Shown here: one piece after another, positions 47,955 through 59,197 of the stretch
Position numbering within the stretch: position 1 is the stretch's first letter
How the letters are laid out: each line of letters opens with the position of its first letter
Origin: Odontesthes bonariensis
Taxonomy: Eukaryota > Chordata > Actinopteri > Atheriniformes > Atherinopsidae
Length of the DNA stretch: 64,000 nt
Direction: 5' to 3'
Assembly: GCF_027942865.1 (NCBI RefSeq)
Contig: NC_134517.1
Coordinates: 17,428,009 to 17,492,008 of the forward strand
Notes under the pieces: model-generated
What the model was told of the DNA's origin: nothing
The model's database searches: none
The model's input: the letters and a program-made list of their open reading frames with translations, nothing else
Program-made: the position numbers and the translations under genes

Positions 47955-48490
47955 TTGAAAATCTCTGTAAGTCGGTTGATGAGCACATTGCTTCAGTTCA
48001 CACTGAAATATCTAAGAAACTGCTGGATGGATTACTGTGAAATTAATTGATGTGCTGTAACGGCTGTGGCTACCCCTTGACTCTAGCAGCATCATAATGA
48101 TGACATTTGTGGTCAAGTAAGAAATGTTGCAGTAGCTATTTGCAGAATTGCCATGAAATGTGGTAGACAGTCATGTTGGTCATGCATTATCAACAGTTCA
48201 TTGAAATCCAATCAGTAAATAATCATTAGAATTTTTTTGCAGTTCTTTAGTTTGTAACTGAGCACATCATCCTCGCATCAACTTAAGCTGTTCTTTGTGT
48301 TAAACACTAACTAGCAAATGTTAGCATCTCAATACTTTATATTTGGATGCTAAACTCGATACTGCAGCTGCTAAATATCAACATGCTAATGTTGTTATTG
48401 TGTCAAACTTAGCATGCTTATTCAGATCAAAGCACAGCTGTGTTTAAGCACAGACTTATAGAGCCACTAGCATGACTCTACACACTAAGT
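47955..48490 (+). mobile_element. LINE 3'-tail-like repeat (Maui/L2-type), decayed
   Basis: Contains the succession I associate with a very common teleost LINE tail: 'AACTGCTGGATGGATTACTGTGAAATT', 'TTGCCATGAAATGTGGTAGACAGTCATG', then 'CAAATGTTAGCATCTCAATAC', 'CAACATGCTAATGTT' and 'AAACTTAGCATGCTTA'. No ORF. The family name is tentative. Confidence 0.45.
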
Positions 48491-48629
48491 CTTGTTTTAG
48501 TAGCTATGGCAACAACCACAACTGAGATACACACACACTGGCAACGACATTAAAACATTTAATAACATTGATTATCTCACTACAATGGCACCTGTCAATA
48601 CGTTTCATATATAACACAGTCATTGTCAT

Positions 48630-49019
48630 GAACAGTCAGTTATTCGAGTTGATGTGTCTGAAGCAGGTGAGCAGCTTTGACAAGAGCCAGATTGTTGGAG
48701 CTGGACGAATGGATCGGAGCACCTCCAAAGTGGCAGTTTTCATGACTTTACCCAGAATGCACTGGTTGCTGCCTTCCAGATTCAACTGTAATGGGATCAA
48801 GGATGCTAAAGTGTGGGTGGTCAGTTAAGGCTGGCTCATGTAGCTTGACCCCACAGAAGATCTACTTCATCACAAACTGTTGAAAAACCAAAGTTGGTAA
48901 TGACAGAGTTGCACAATGCACCACAGCTTGCTTCATATGAGGTTCTATGGCGCATACCAGTCAGAGCTCGCATTCACCCCGCTCTACTGCCAAAAGTATT
49001 TACAATGGTCATGTTAGAG
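48630..49019 (+). pseudogene. Tc1-like transposase relic
   Basis: The frame at 48,568-48,828 reads ...SSFDKSQIVGAGRMDRSTSKVAVF, resembling the N-terminal helix-turn-helix of Tc1-like transposases (family pattern SxFxRGxIVGARxAGxSxSKTA). After a stop, another frame reads WRIPVRARIHPALLPKV, resembling the family's later SRAPxRKPLLT block. The catalytic region is not recognisable. Several stops make it dead, and it is cut by the hAT-type fragment that follows. Confidence 0.45.
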
Positions 49020-49660
49020 CAGAGATACTCATTGCGCGGCTCGCGAGCCACATGCGGCTCCTCAAGCTTTAATTGGTGGCTGGCACTCACATAGTAGCTT
49101 ATAACAATATGGTAACAATAACAATACATTTTTTCATATAACATACAGCAAACACTGCACAGTATTAAGTATTTTTTTAAGTTTGCGTTTATGTAGTATT
49201 AAGTATTTTTATTAAGTATTAATTAAGGCTGCAGCCCGCTTAAACCACCGTCACACTTGACCGCAGTGCACGCTAGCTCCTTTAGCCAGCGCGAGATGCA
49301 GGCACAATGGATCAGTTTTTAATTAAAAAAGGGCAAAAACCAGCACAAAAACCATGCTCATCTTGAATGTCTCACTATGATTACAACAACCAACTACAAA
49401 TACAACATGAAGAAAGTTAAGGACATGCATGCCAGCTTCCGCTCATCCCAGTATTAAGGCAAATATAGTCTTAATTGAAAATGTATTGGTTGTGTTGTTT
49501 CTTTTTTTGTGGGATGTTTTATATGTAGAAATGCATATTTGCAAAAGGGGACTTAGTATGTTGTCGTAAAAGTGGCTCTTCCCTTGATTTTGCTCTACCA
49601 ATGGGGCTCTTGTGGCTGAAGTTGGCTTGATTTGATTAATCTGGCTCTCTTTTACTTTAT
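49020..49660 (+). mobile_element. hAT-type transposon relic
   Basis: Starts CAGAGATACTCATTGCGCGGC and CTCGCGAGCCACATGCGGCTC, the 'cagnggt...gcggctcgcgggccacatgcggctc' end typical of a widespread fish hAT group. Inside, at 49,306, ATGGATCAGTTTTTAATTAAA encodes MDQFLIKKGQKPAQK, like hAT transposase N-termini. A MKKVKDMHASFRSS word follows in another frame. The right half repeats TGGCTCTT words. The right end is approximate and the 8-bp target duplication was not found. Confidence 0.5.
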
Positions 49661-49845
49661 GTGGGCGGCCATGGAGTGTGTTTGGAATTTTCCTGGGAAA
49701 GAGATGGCAGCGGGATTCACTGAGGAAAGAAACAAAGTGGTCAGAGGCGATGTAAAGCTCTGCACAATGTTTTTACTAACCTAGGCACTGGCAGTCATGT
49801 GGTTATTACTTTGACATTTTCCCTCTTCGGAAACGTTGTGAGGAG

Positions 49846-49912
<67 letters not shown>
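49846..49912. repeat. (CA)n microsatellite
   Basis: More than 30 CA units, almost uninterrupted. Confidence 0.95.
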
Positions 49913-50225
49913 CTTCATGGAAATGATATTCCTTTAAAGTAGTATCATGTCTCCACAGGATAATGTGTTCTGCAGCTCTTAAATTGCTTTTCAATAGTTG
50001 CATATGAAATTTCCCAGATCTCAATCTGATGAAGCACCTGAGCAATGTGTTTATACTCCAAGATACATTACAGCTCATGATGAGTTTATGCCTCGTAGGG
50101 TCGGAACTGCTTTGGAAACTTCAGGGGGGACCTTCACAAAATTAAATCAGGTGACTTTAATGAAGCTGATTAGTGCAAGCAAGAGGTTTTATAATGGATC
50201 AAACAGACCTTCTTTTCTGTCGATG

Positions 50226-50305
50226 TAGGCAAGGCAAGGCAATTTTTTATTTGTAGAGCACAATTCGTACACAAGGCAACTCAAAGTGCTGTACTCTGAA
50301 TACCA
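50226..50305 (+). repeat. AGGCAAGGCAA-type interspersed repeat tail
   Basis: AGGCAAGGCAATTTTTTATTTGTAGAGCACAATTCGTACACAAGGCAACTCAAAGTGCTG is a decayed copy of a phrase (GGCAAGTTTATTTGTATAGCACATTTC..CAATTCAAAGTGCTTTAC) found widely in fish genomes. Its class is not decided here. Confidence 0.5.
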
Positions 50306-52047
50306 ACTGAAACTAATACTAGGAAGTTTTAGATTTCTAACTGTAGAGCAGTGTGTATGCAGGCTAAACAAGTTTGGTGCAGGCAGCTGGGACAAACAGG
50401 ATGTTGCATAATTTTGACTAGTAATATAGGTAAAATTGAAGTCAGATGACAACTGTCAGACAGAACAGGAATTTTGTACTAGCTCTAATGAAAAAACTGG
50501 GGGGAGATTTTATTCGATTACTCTCCTTGTAATAGACATGGGGCAATTAGTTTTTAACACAGGCGTTGTAGACAAATGTTTAAATTCAGTTTACTTAATT
50601 TCAGACATGTGGTCTAATTAATACCTCAAGAAACAAATCTGTATAATGCCCACTTGGAAAAAAATATTCTGTCCTACTGTGCTTGCCTCTTCTTCCCTGC
50701 TTTAGACTTGTACACAGCTACCCATCCTCCATCCTGCACTCTCTGGGCTGGAGCCTCCACCTCAGCTGCTAAGGCCAGGGGATAAGGATGCAGCTGTCTG
50801 GGCACTGCGAGGCTATCATGATGCTAAAGCCTAGTGCTTACACCGGCTGCAAATACAACCATGTGGAAAGGTCAAGCTAGGCAGTCCCCATCATCACTGG
50901 AGGACCATTAATCATTAATGTCACAGCAACCAATTGGATTGGAATTTCTCTTGGTCATCCAAGATCCAATATCTTCCTCTGGAAGAACATCATTGCACCT
51001 TGTGTTAATTGAGTCGAAATGAATCCCAGCAAATGATGTGCAGCGTCATGACGAAGGTCTCAAAGGGGCAGTTAGAGCCGATGGAGATGGATGGAATCAT
51101 TTGGGGCTCCCACTGTGGGAACAGGGTAGCAACCGTACAGCAGAAGCCTGTTACAGTCTTGACTTAATTTGAGCTGAGAAGTTTGATACCACTTCTATCA
51201 TCTGGTAATTACATGGCTGCAGACAGAAGTCAGTTGGCTTAGTATAGTCCGAATTTAGGAAGCAGGGAAATCAGATAGCCAGTTTTTGTCAACATTGCTA
51301 TGACAGTCTGAAATATAACATCGGATTTACTTACGGGATTTAGACATCTTATTTCATCAGTGTGTTTGGGCAACAACAAAAGGTTCAAAGCAATTTCCCG
51401 GCCAAGTCCTCCAACCTAAATGCAACTGATAAACTGTTTAAAAAGTGATGTGAAATAGCTGGGATAAAGGTTAGGTTTGGTTAAGGCACAGACATGACTT
51501 GGATAGGTGTGGAAAAAGATAAATAACTTCATAGTCATTTAAACTTTAGAGGATCATCACCATGGTCACAATACTAAACAAATGTCTGCTATGTGTGGTT
51601 CATAATGGTGCATAATGGTGTAATAGCAATCTCATCAGGGTGCAATCACTCTCAGTTTGTGTATGTTGTAATCCAAGCCGTTGTGTTATGTGGCAGATGG
51701 ACTGGCCATATGAGTTGTTGTCAGTGCACATGAGTCTATGCCATGCACGCGGGGCCAAGCACACTTTCAGATTTTTCTCCATTGAAACAAATTCTCTTAT
51801 TTGGCTGAAAAGGTTTATGTGAAGAGAGGGATAAAAGCAGCAACAGTTTTCCAAGGAAAAATGCCCAAGCTTCTTAAGTTAAGTCTCACCTTTGGTATTA
51901 TCTTTGTTTAGAACTGAGTTTTTGCTGCTCTAGTGCAACACCTGGTGGTTTTCTTAGGTTGCATGTTGCACTGTTCACCTCTGGAATTTCCATTGAAAAG
52001 AGACACATTAGGTAAGTGGTTTGAAACAGAAATGAGCGGTTGTCACA
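50306..52047. other. Intergenic DNA before the giant foldback
   Basis: No gene is visible. The part at 50,690-51,120 is balanced in composition, lacks repeats and includes an ATTAATCATTAATG word, so it could be conserved regulatory DNA. This is not demonstrable here. Confidence 0.45.
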
Positions 52048-52869
52048 TATGGAGGTAGATTTGTTTCTTTATTATTCAATCAAAAAAAAGGTTGCTTCAA
52101 TCAAAAAATATATTTTCAATCAAAAAAACCCGTTTCAATCAAAGAAAAAAAGTGTTTGAATGCAAAAATATATTTGAGACTCAAAAAAATGCATTTGAAC
52201 ACTATTTTTTTTTGCTTGAAAATGTTTTTTTTGATAGAAGTGAAGGTTTTTTTGTTTGAAGCAACTTTTTTGATTGAAGTATTGTTGTTTTGTGTTTGGG
52301 CCATATTATGGGTAGGACATTTGTGTCTTTATAATTCAATCAAAAAAGAAGTTGCTTCAAACAAACAAAAAATATTTTCAATAAAAAAATCACTTCAATC
52401 AAAAAATAAACCTTTTCAATCATAGAAAAAATGTTTTTGAATGCAAAAAAATATTTGAGACTCGAAAAATTGCACTTGAACACTTTTTTTTTGATTGAAA
52501 ATGTTTTCTTTGATTGAAGTAATCTTTTTTGTGTTTGGACCATGTTATGGGTAGGACATTTGTGTCTTAATTATTCAATCCCAAAAAAGTTGCTTCAATC
52601 AAAAAAAAAACATTTTCAATCAAAAAAAAATATTTTCAATCAAAGAAAAAACTGTTTAAATGCAAAAAAAAAAAAAAATCATTTGAAGTGTTTTTTTTTT
52701 TGATTGAACTTTCTTTTTTTTTGAATGAAGTGAAAAAAGTTTTGAAGTCGTTTTTTTTTTAAATCATTTTGACACAAACGTACCGCAGTGGGCGGGTGCT
52801 TCCCCATTGGTCAGACATGTTTGAGTGACAAGTGTCTACACCAACGACGTCTTTCTGACAAGCAAGTCA

Positions 52870-52927
52870 TGGTCGCCACTCGCCAGCGAGCCAGGAAGCA
52901 GTGGTCAGGCAGTGGTGGAGTTGTTGG
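52870..52927 (+). CDS. Mini-exon in left arm of foldback
   Basis: ATGGTCGCCACTCGCCAGCG starts a frame MVATRQRARKQWSGSGGVV that ends at a perfect donor, TTG|GTAAGT. About 60 bp upstream is an inverted CCAAT (CCCCATTGG) in CG-richer DNA, so a promoter is plausible. The same structure is mirrored in the right arm at 58,374-58,317. I do not recognise the peptide. A downstream acceptor would be needed, and the candidate CACACAG/CCCACAG sites near 53,222-53,290 are unproven. Confidence 0.35.
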
Positions 52928-53368
52928 TAAGTAGATAAAACCGTATTAAAATGATTGGTGTCACGTTATTAGCCTACTCTGTTTGATATTTCGATTAAAC
53001 ATACAGCTTGCTAACTTAGCTCACGTTGACTAATTTGTGTGATTGTGTTAGATATCTGACGCCTCATATTGTCAGGCAGGCTAGCAGGGTGCGCTAACGG
53101 CTAATTGAATTGTTTATTTCACTTAAGTAACGTTACAGAGGCTTGCTATGTGCTAGTGCTATATTGTGTTATAATACGTAACGTCATTAGTGGTCAAACA
53201 ACAGTCCACAGGCCAACTGTTGCCCACAGCGCTGCCTGTTTAGCAGCAACAGGTCATGCAGAGCCTGAGTCTATCTTCTCACACAGCCCACAGGATTACA
53301 CGACGCTGAAGTTGGCATCCGATTCGCCAGCCTCCGATTCGCGCATTAAAGGGGTGGGCATAAAGGGC

Positions 53369-54240
53369 CATTTCACTGCTTTTTTGCATTTTGATCGACC
53401 AAAACAAGGTCCTATATGGAAACTACAAAAGTTACACTGCTCAAATCTGGATGGAATTATTCTAAAGAGGCTATAGATTCATTAAAATCTTGTTTGGGAT
53501 TTGTGAAACCTTTTTCTGATTTGTAAAAATACAGAACAGGGCCATTTCACTTCTTTTTTGTTATTCTGATCACCCTGAACTGGGTCCTGTATGGAAACTA
53601 CATTACTTAGACAGCTCAAATCTTGATATAATTATTCTAAAGAGGCTATAGATTCATTAAAACCTTGTTTGGGATTTGTGAAACCTTTTTCTGATTTGTG
53701 AAAATACAGAACAGGGCCATTTCACTGCTTTTTTTGCATTTTGATCGACCAAAACAAGGTCCTGTATGGAAACTACAAAAGTTACACTGATCAAATCTGG
53801 ATGGAATTATTCTAAAGAGGTTGTAGATTCATTAAAATCTTGTTTGGGATTTGTGAAACCTTTTTCTGATTTGTGAAAATACAGAACAGGGCCATTTCAC
53901 TGCTTTTTTGGTATTCTGATCACCCTGAACTGGGTCCTGTATGGAAACTACATTACTTAGACAGCTCAAATCTGGATGGAATTATTCTAAAGAGGCTATA
54001 GATTCATTAAAACCTTGTTTGGGATTTGTGAAACCTTTTTCTGATTTGTGAAAATACAGAACAGGGCCATTTCACTGCTTTTTTGGTATTCTGATCACCC
54101 TGAACTGGGTCCTGTATGGAAACTACATTACTTAGACAGCTCAAATCTGGATAGAATTATTCTAAAGAGGGTACAGAGTCTTTAAAACACATTTTATTAT
54201 TTGTGAAAACTTTATTTGGTCATTGAAAATTCAAAAAGTT
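53369..54240 (+). repeat. 174-bp tandem repeat array, left arm
   Basis: Five units starting with GGCCATTTCACTGCTTTTTT at about 53,369, 53,542, 53,716, 53,890 and 54,064, then a decayed sixth. Two unit types alternate in part: one with GCATTTTGATCGACCAAAAC, the other with GTATTCTGATCACCCTGAAC. Confidence 0.9.
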
Positions 54241-55085
54241 CCTCTGAGCTTTCTTTCTTCTTTTCATTTGGACCATCCAAAACCAGAACCTGTATGAAAA
54301 ATGATTAAATATGGGTTTAATCATTGATCACATGATATAAATGATATCAAACACACTTTAGAATTTGTGAAACCTTTCTTTGTCCCAAAATTCACTGGAG
54401 TCCTCGCCTCTCCATGTTCATTTTAATTTCCATGAGGATCTCCTGTCTTTCACTACATAGGAAAAAGAAAAAGTTCATGCATTTTACGTCACTAACTACT
54501 TACAAGAGTCTTCTTTACTTGTTGACTTTATTATCATGTTCTTTTATCTAGAAACAATGACTTCTCTCACCTTTCTTCCATCTGCCCGTGGTCAACCTCT
54601 GCCACCGATTCAATCCGTTTCATTTTTCTGACTACTTCCAGAGCCTTTATTGTTGCCTGCATCAGACATCCCATAGTCCAACCATTAATATGCCCTATTC
54701 TGTATTGGATGCTTTGATGAAATCTGCATCACACATTTATTGCTGTCATCTCATGAATCTTTCCACTAACATGTGCTATCATTTCAGACCCTGCTTGTCT
54801 TCTCCTGCTCCCATCATAGTCATCTTACCTCCCATCTGAGTGCAGACAGGACCTTCTTCATCCCTTTATTAACACTATCTTAGATGTCTGTAAAACAACT
54901 GTTCAACATTGTCTTTGCTTTGCAGCCCTTTAGCCTATTTGTGAATGTGATAACCTGCCATTGTAATAATGAGATTAAAAACTGTCTATTTGGCTAAAGT
55001 TTGTTTCCAGTTGCCATTTTACAAGACACGTCAAGAAAATAAAAATTAATTTTATTTGACATATTTAATGTAAAATAATGGGTGG

Positions 55086-55458
55086 TTAAAGACATGGTAG
55101 GTAATCCTGTTCAGAAACACATTTTGTAATACTGGGTGAAATGGTCCGTCTATCCTGAGAGAAATCTATACAAGATGTATTTAGAAAAAGGGACGAAAAT
55201 AATCAGACCTCTGTGGCAGCTGCAGGACTGAGAAAAAGCTGACGGATTGGTCGCCTACAAAAAACCAATCAGATGCCTCTGCTTTCTGCCTACGCCCCCC
55301 TCTGCCGGCTCCCTGCTCCATGTGCGCATGCGGTTCCACCGGCTTTGGATGAAGCACTGACGGAATGGGGAGGGGGGGGTGGAGCTTAGAGGAGTGGACA
55401 CTTTCGAATCTTGCTAGCTCTCTTGCTAGCTCTCTAGGATTACCTACCATAGCTTTAA
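55086..55458. mobile_element. TTAA-ended MITE nested in the foldback loop
   Basis: 373 bp with inverted ends TTAAAGACATGGTAGGTAATCCT / AGGATTACCTACCATAGCTTTAA. It includes a short duplication, TTGCTAGCTCTC. There is no coding capacity; a minus-strand frame of 144 codons crossing its edge is composite and spurious. Confidence 0.75.
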
Positions 55459-55522
55459 GACCAACAGTAATCATTAGGTTGTGCTTACATGATTTAGAAT
55501 ACTGTACATGGACATATGTATC

Positions 55523-55919
55523 TGTTAGGATGGCCATGTAGCAGCTGGATACGCAAGGTAGGAGACTTGAGGCAGAGGTAGTGATGAACCAACCGGGTGT
55601 TTTATTCACCAACATTTACATCAATCATACACTTTAACATGGACACATACTGCGGACCAGGAGCACTGTGGTCCTAGCAGCATTCGTAGTAACAGGACCA
55701 ACTCTCTCACGTGGTCCAACTGGCAGCCTTATATCCTACTCTGGCTCCACCAACCAAACCCGTAGGGGATTCTGCTCCTCCCATTACACATCCCCATAAC
55801 AACAACACACAAAAACCTTAAAATACATTTACCCTCTATTATAAAATCAATCAATTCCTAGCATGTCTAAACAAAAGTACCAAATCTACCAAAGACTTCC
55901 CCTAACTGATTCTGGTGCA
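55523..55919 (-). mobile_element. LTR-retrotransposon LTR (Ty3-type style)
   Basis: Read on the minus strand: a G-rich polypurine run (GTAGGGGGGAG, 55,930-55,920), then TGCACCAG... through a TATA box (GGATATAAGGC, about 55,737), a poly(A) signal (GAATAAAACACC, about 55,604), ending GGCCATCCTAACA. The order of TATA and AATAAA and the TG...CA ends are those of an LTR. No partner LTR or target duplication was found, so the boundaries are a best guess. Sequence to about 56,430 may be remaining internal retroelement DNA. Confidence 0.5.
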
Positions 55920-56437
55920 CTCCCCCCTACACTAATCAGCACATGGTACGACCCGGAACCTTCAAACGCTGCAGACTGAATGTAGGGACTCTTTTGACTG
56001 AGCACCCTGGAGAGGAGACATAGGTGAATGACTTTACACACAAATTTCAGAATTCACCATTCCAAACAGCATAGTCACCTCACAGTTTATCACATCCTTT
56101 AGCTACACGTATCCTTATCACAGAGCATTTCAGGCTACTAACTGACTGGATGTTTCCCTTTACAGGCCTGGTCCCCCCTCACTCCCCGCTGAGGGCAACA
56201 CAGGACCTGCACACCCACCTGTTGTTAATATACACATTCAATAAAACATTTGACAATTTATTTATGCCACATTATTAAAAATACTACTCATGTGACCTCA
56301 AAGACCAAAAGTCAGTAATGAAGATTACCTTCATTACAGTAGCCCATTTTCCCATTGTAATTTATTTTACTCTACTCTGGAGCCACAACAACACTACACA
56401 TTTTTAACTGACCAAACTACACACTGTTCTATCTATA

Positions 56438-56662
56438 TTACAACAACTTAACAAGAAGTTTATTTCTCACTGGCAACCACTTGGAGATATGAAGAAATAG
56501 TTTAACCCAAAAGACATCTTCAACATTCCAGAAAGACAAATCTTGATTAAGTAAATGTATTTCAACCTTACATTCACAAATTGTCTGGTATAGGGTGAAC
56601 TCTAACAGCAAAATGTAATGTTTAATATCCAATTCATCAGTGCACATAACACATAATGGCAA
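56438..56662 (-). pseudogene. Unassigned frame in the foldback loop
   Basis: A 74-codon frame opening TTG and containing CTDELDIKHYILLLE and DLSFWNVEDVFWVKLFLHIS. The composition looks protein-like rather than random, and it lies just inside the right arm. It may be the last piece of the element's own gene or of a captured gene. I do not recognise a family. Confidence 0.25.
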
Positions 56663-56710
56663 AATACTACAGGTTTGATAGACGATATAATCAGGAAGTT
56701 GTGGTACAGT

Positions 56711-59197
56711 ATCTAAGATAGTGTTAATAATGGGATGAAGAAGGTCCTGTCTGCACTCAGATGGGAGGTAAGATGACTATGATGGGAGCAGGAGAAGACA
56801 AGCAGGGTCTGAAATGATAGCACATGTTAGTGGAAAGATTCATGAGATGACAGCAATAAATGTGTGATGCAGATTTCATCAAAGCATCCAATACAGAATA
56901 GAGCATATTAATGGTTGGACTATGGGATGTCTGATGCAGGCAACAATAAAGGCTCTGGAAGTAGTCAGAAAAATGAAACGGATTGAATCGGTGGCAGAGG
57001 TTGACCACGGGCAGATGGAAGAAAGGTGAGAGAAGTCATTGTTTCTAGATAAAAGAACATGATAATAAAGTCAACAAGTAAAGAAGACTCTTGTAAGTAG
57101 TTAGTGACGTAAAATGCATGAACTTTTTCTTTTTCCTATGTAGTGAAAGACAGGAGATCCTCATGGAAATTAAAATGAACATGGAGAGGCGAGGACTCCT
57201 GTGAATTTTGGGACAAAGAAAGGTTTCACAAATTCTAAAGTGTGTTTGATATCATTTATATCATGTGATCAATGATTAAACCCATATTTAATCATTTTTC
57301 ATACAGGTTCTGGTTTTGGATGGTCCAAATGAAAAGAAGAAAGAAAGCTCAGAGGAACTTTTTGAATTTTCAATGACCAAATAAAGTTTTCACAAATAAT
57401 AAAATGTGTTTTAAAGACTCTGTACCCTCTTTAGAATAATTCTATCCAGATTTGAGCAGTCTAAGTAATATAGTTTCCATACAGGATCCAGTTCAGGGTG
57501 ATCAGAATACCAAAAAAGCAGTGAAATGGCCCTGTTCTGTATTTTCACAAATCAGAAAAAGGTTTCACAAATCCCAAACAAGGTTTTAATGAATCTATAG
57601 CCTCTTTAGAATAATTATATCAAGATTTGAGCTGTCTAAGTAATGTAGTTTCCATACAGGACCCAGTTCAGGGTGATCAGAATAACAAAAAAGAAGTGAA
57701 ATGGCCCTGTTCTGTATTTTTACAAATCAGAAAAAGGTTTCACAAATCCCAAACAAGATTTTAATGAATCTATAGCCTCTTTAGAATAATTCCATCCAGA
57801 TTTGAGCAGTGTAACTTTTGTAGTTTCCATATAGGACCTTGTTTTGGTCGATCAAAATGCAAAAAAGCAGTGAAATGGCCCTTTATGCCCACCCCTTTAA
57901 TGCGCGAATCGGAGGCTGGCGAATCGGATGCCAACTTCAGCATCGTGTAATCCTGTGGGCTGTGTGAGAAGATAGACTCAGGCTCTGCATGACCTGTTGC
58001 TGCTAAACAGGCAGCGCTGTGGGCAACAGTTGGCCTGTGGACTGTTGTTTGACCACTAATGACGTTACGTATTATAACACAATATAGCACTAGCACATAG
58101 CAAGCCTCTGTAACGTTACTTAAGTGAAATAAACAATTCAATTAGCCGTTAGCGCACCCTGCTAGCCTGCCTGACAATATGAGGCGTCAGATATCTAACA
58201 CAATCACACAAATTAGTCAACGTGAGCTAAGTTAGCAAGCTGTATGTTTAATCGAAATATCAAACAGAGTAGGCTAATAACGTGACACCAATCATTTTAA
58301 TACGGTTTTATCTACTTACCAACAACTCCACCACTGCCTGACCACTGCTTCCTGGCTCGCTGGCGAGTGGCGACCATGACTTGCTTGTCAGAAAGACGTC
58401 GTTGGTGTAGACACTTGTCACTCAAACATGTCTGACCAATGGGGAAGCACCCGCCCACTGCGGTACGTTTGTGTCAAAATGATTTAAAAAAAAAACGACT
58501 TCAAAACTTTTTTCACTTCATTCAAAAAAAAGAAAGTTCAATCAAAAAAAAAAACACTTCAAATGATTTTTTTTTTTTTTTGCATTTAAACAGTTTTTTC
58601 TTTGATTGAAAATATTTTTTTTTGATTGAAAATGTTTTTTTTTTGATTGAAGCAACTTTTTTGGGATTGAATAATTAAGACACAAATGTCCTACCCATAA
58701 CATGGTCCAAACACAAAAAAGATTACTTCAATCAAAGAAAACATTTTCAATCAAAAAAAAAGTGTTCAAGTGCAATTTTTCGAGTCTCAAATATTTTTTT
58801 GCATTCAAAAACATTTTTTCTATGATTGAAAAGGTTTATTTTTTGATTGAAGTGATTTTTTTATTGAAAATATTTTTTGTTTGTTTGAAGCAACTTCTTT
58901 TTTGATTGAATTATAAAGACACAAATGTCCTACCCATAATATGGCCCAAACACAAAACAACAATACTTCAATCAAAAAAGTTGCTTCAAACAAAAAAACC
59001 TTCACTTCTATCAAAAAAAACATTTTCAAGCAAAAAAAAATAGTGTTCAAATGCATTTTTTTGAGTCTCAAATATATTTTTGCATTCAAACACTTTTTTT
59101 CTTTGATTGAAACGGGTTTTTTTGATTGAAAATATATTTTTTGATTGAAGCAACCTTTTTTTTGATTGAATAATAAAGAAACAAATCTACCTCCATA
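56711..59197 (-). repeat. Right arm of the giant foldback
   Basis: 2,487 bp, inverted copy of the left arm with three full 174-bp units (about 57,345-57,880) and the mirrored mini-exon (58,374-58,317). Confidence 0.85.
58317..58374 (-). CDS. Mini-exon in right arm of foldback
   Basis: Same ATG, reading frame and GTAAGT donor as at 52,870-52,927, with the inverted CCAAT upstream preserved. The two mini-exons face each other across the loop. Confidence 0.35.

Larger units (their letters stand above)
52048..54885 (+). repeat. Left arm of the giant foldback
   Basis: 2,838 bp, inverted relative to the right arm. It is about 350 bp longer because its tandem array has two more 174-bp units. Confidence 0.85.
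52048..59197. mobile_element. 7.15-kb giant foldback transposon
   Basis: The left arm (52,048 to about 54,885) and right arm (about 56,711 to 59,197) are inverted copies so similar that their longest frames differ by one residue out of 123 and one out of 83. The ends read TA|TGGAGGTAGATTTG and CAAATCTACCTCCA|TA, so a TA target duplication is likely. Each arm holds, from outside inward: a 0.7-kb zone of TTCAATCAAAA words in both orientations, a promoter plus mini-exon (52,870-52,927 and its mirror), a 174-bp tandem array, and a 0.6-kb inner block. The loop (54,886-56,710) holds a nested MITE, an LTR and a short unassigned frame. No transposase is recognised, so autonomy is unproven. A TA duplication hints at the Tc1/mariner or ISL2EU type of insertion, no more. 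Confidence 0.85.

Noticed and set aside
53105-53476. 123-codon frame in the foldback arms as a gene
   Set aside because: Although duplicated in both arms, it runs into the 174-bp tandem repeat and has no domain; its conservation is explained by arm identity.
55181-55615. 144-codon minus-strand frame
   Set aside because: Spans the edges of a MITE and an LTR, so it is a chance composite.
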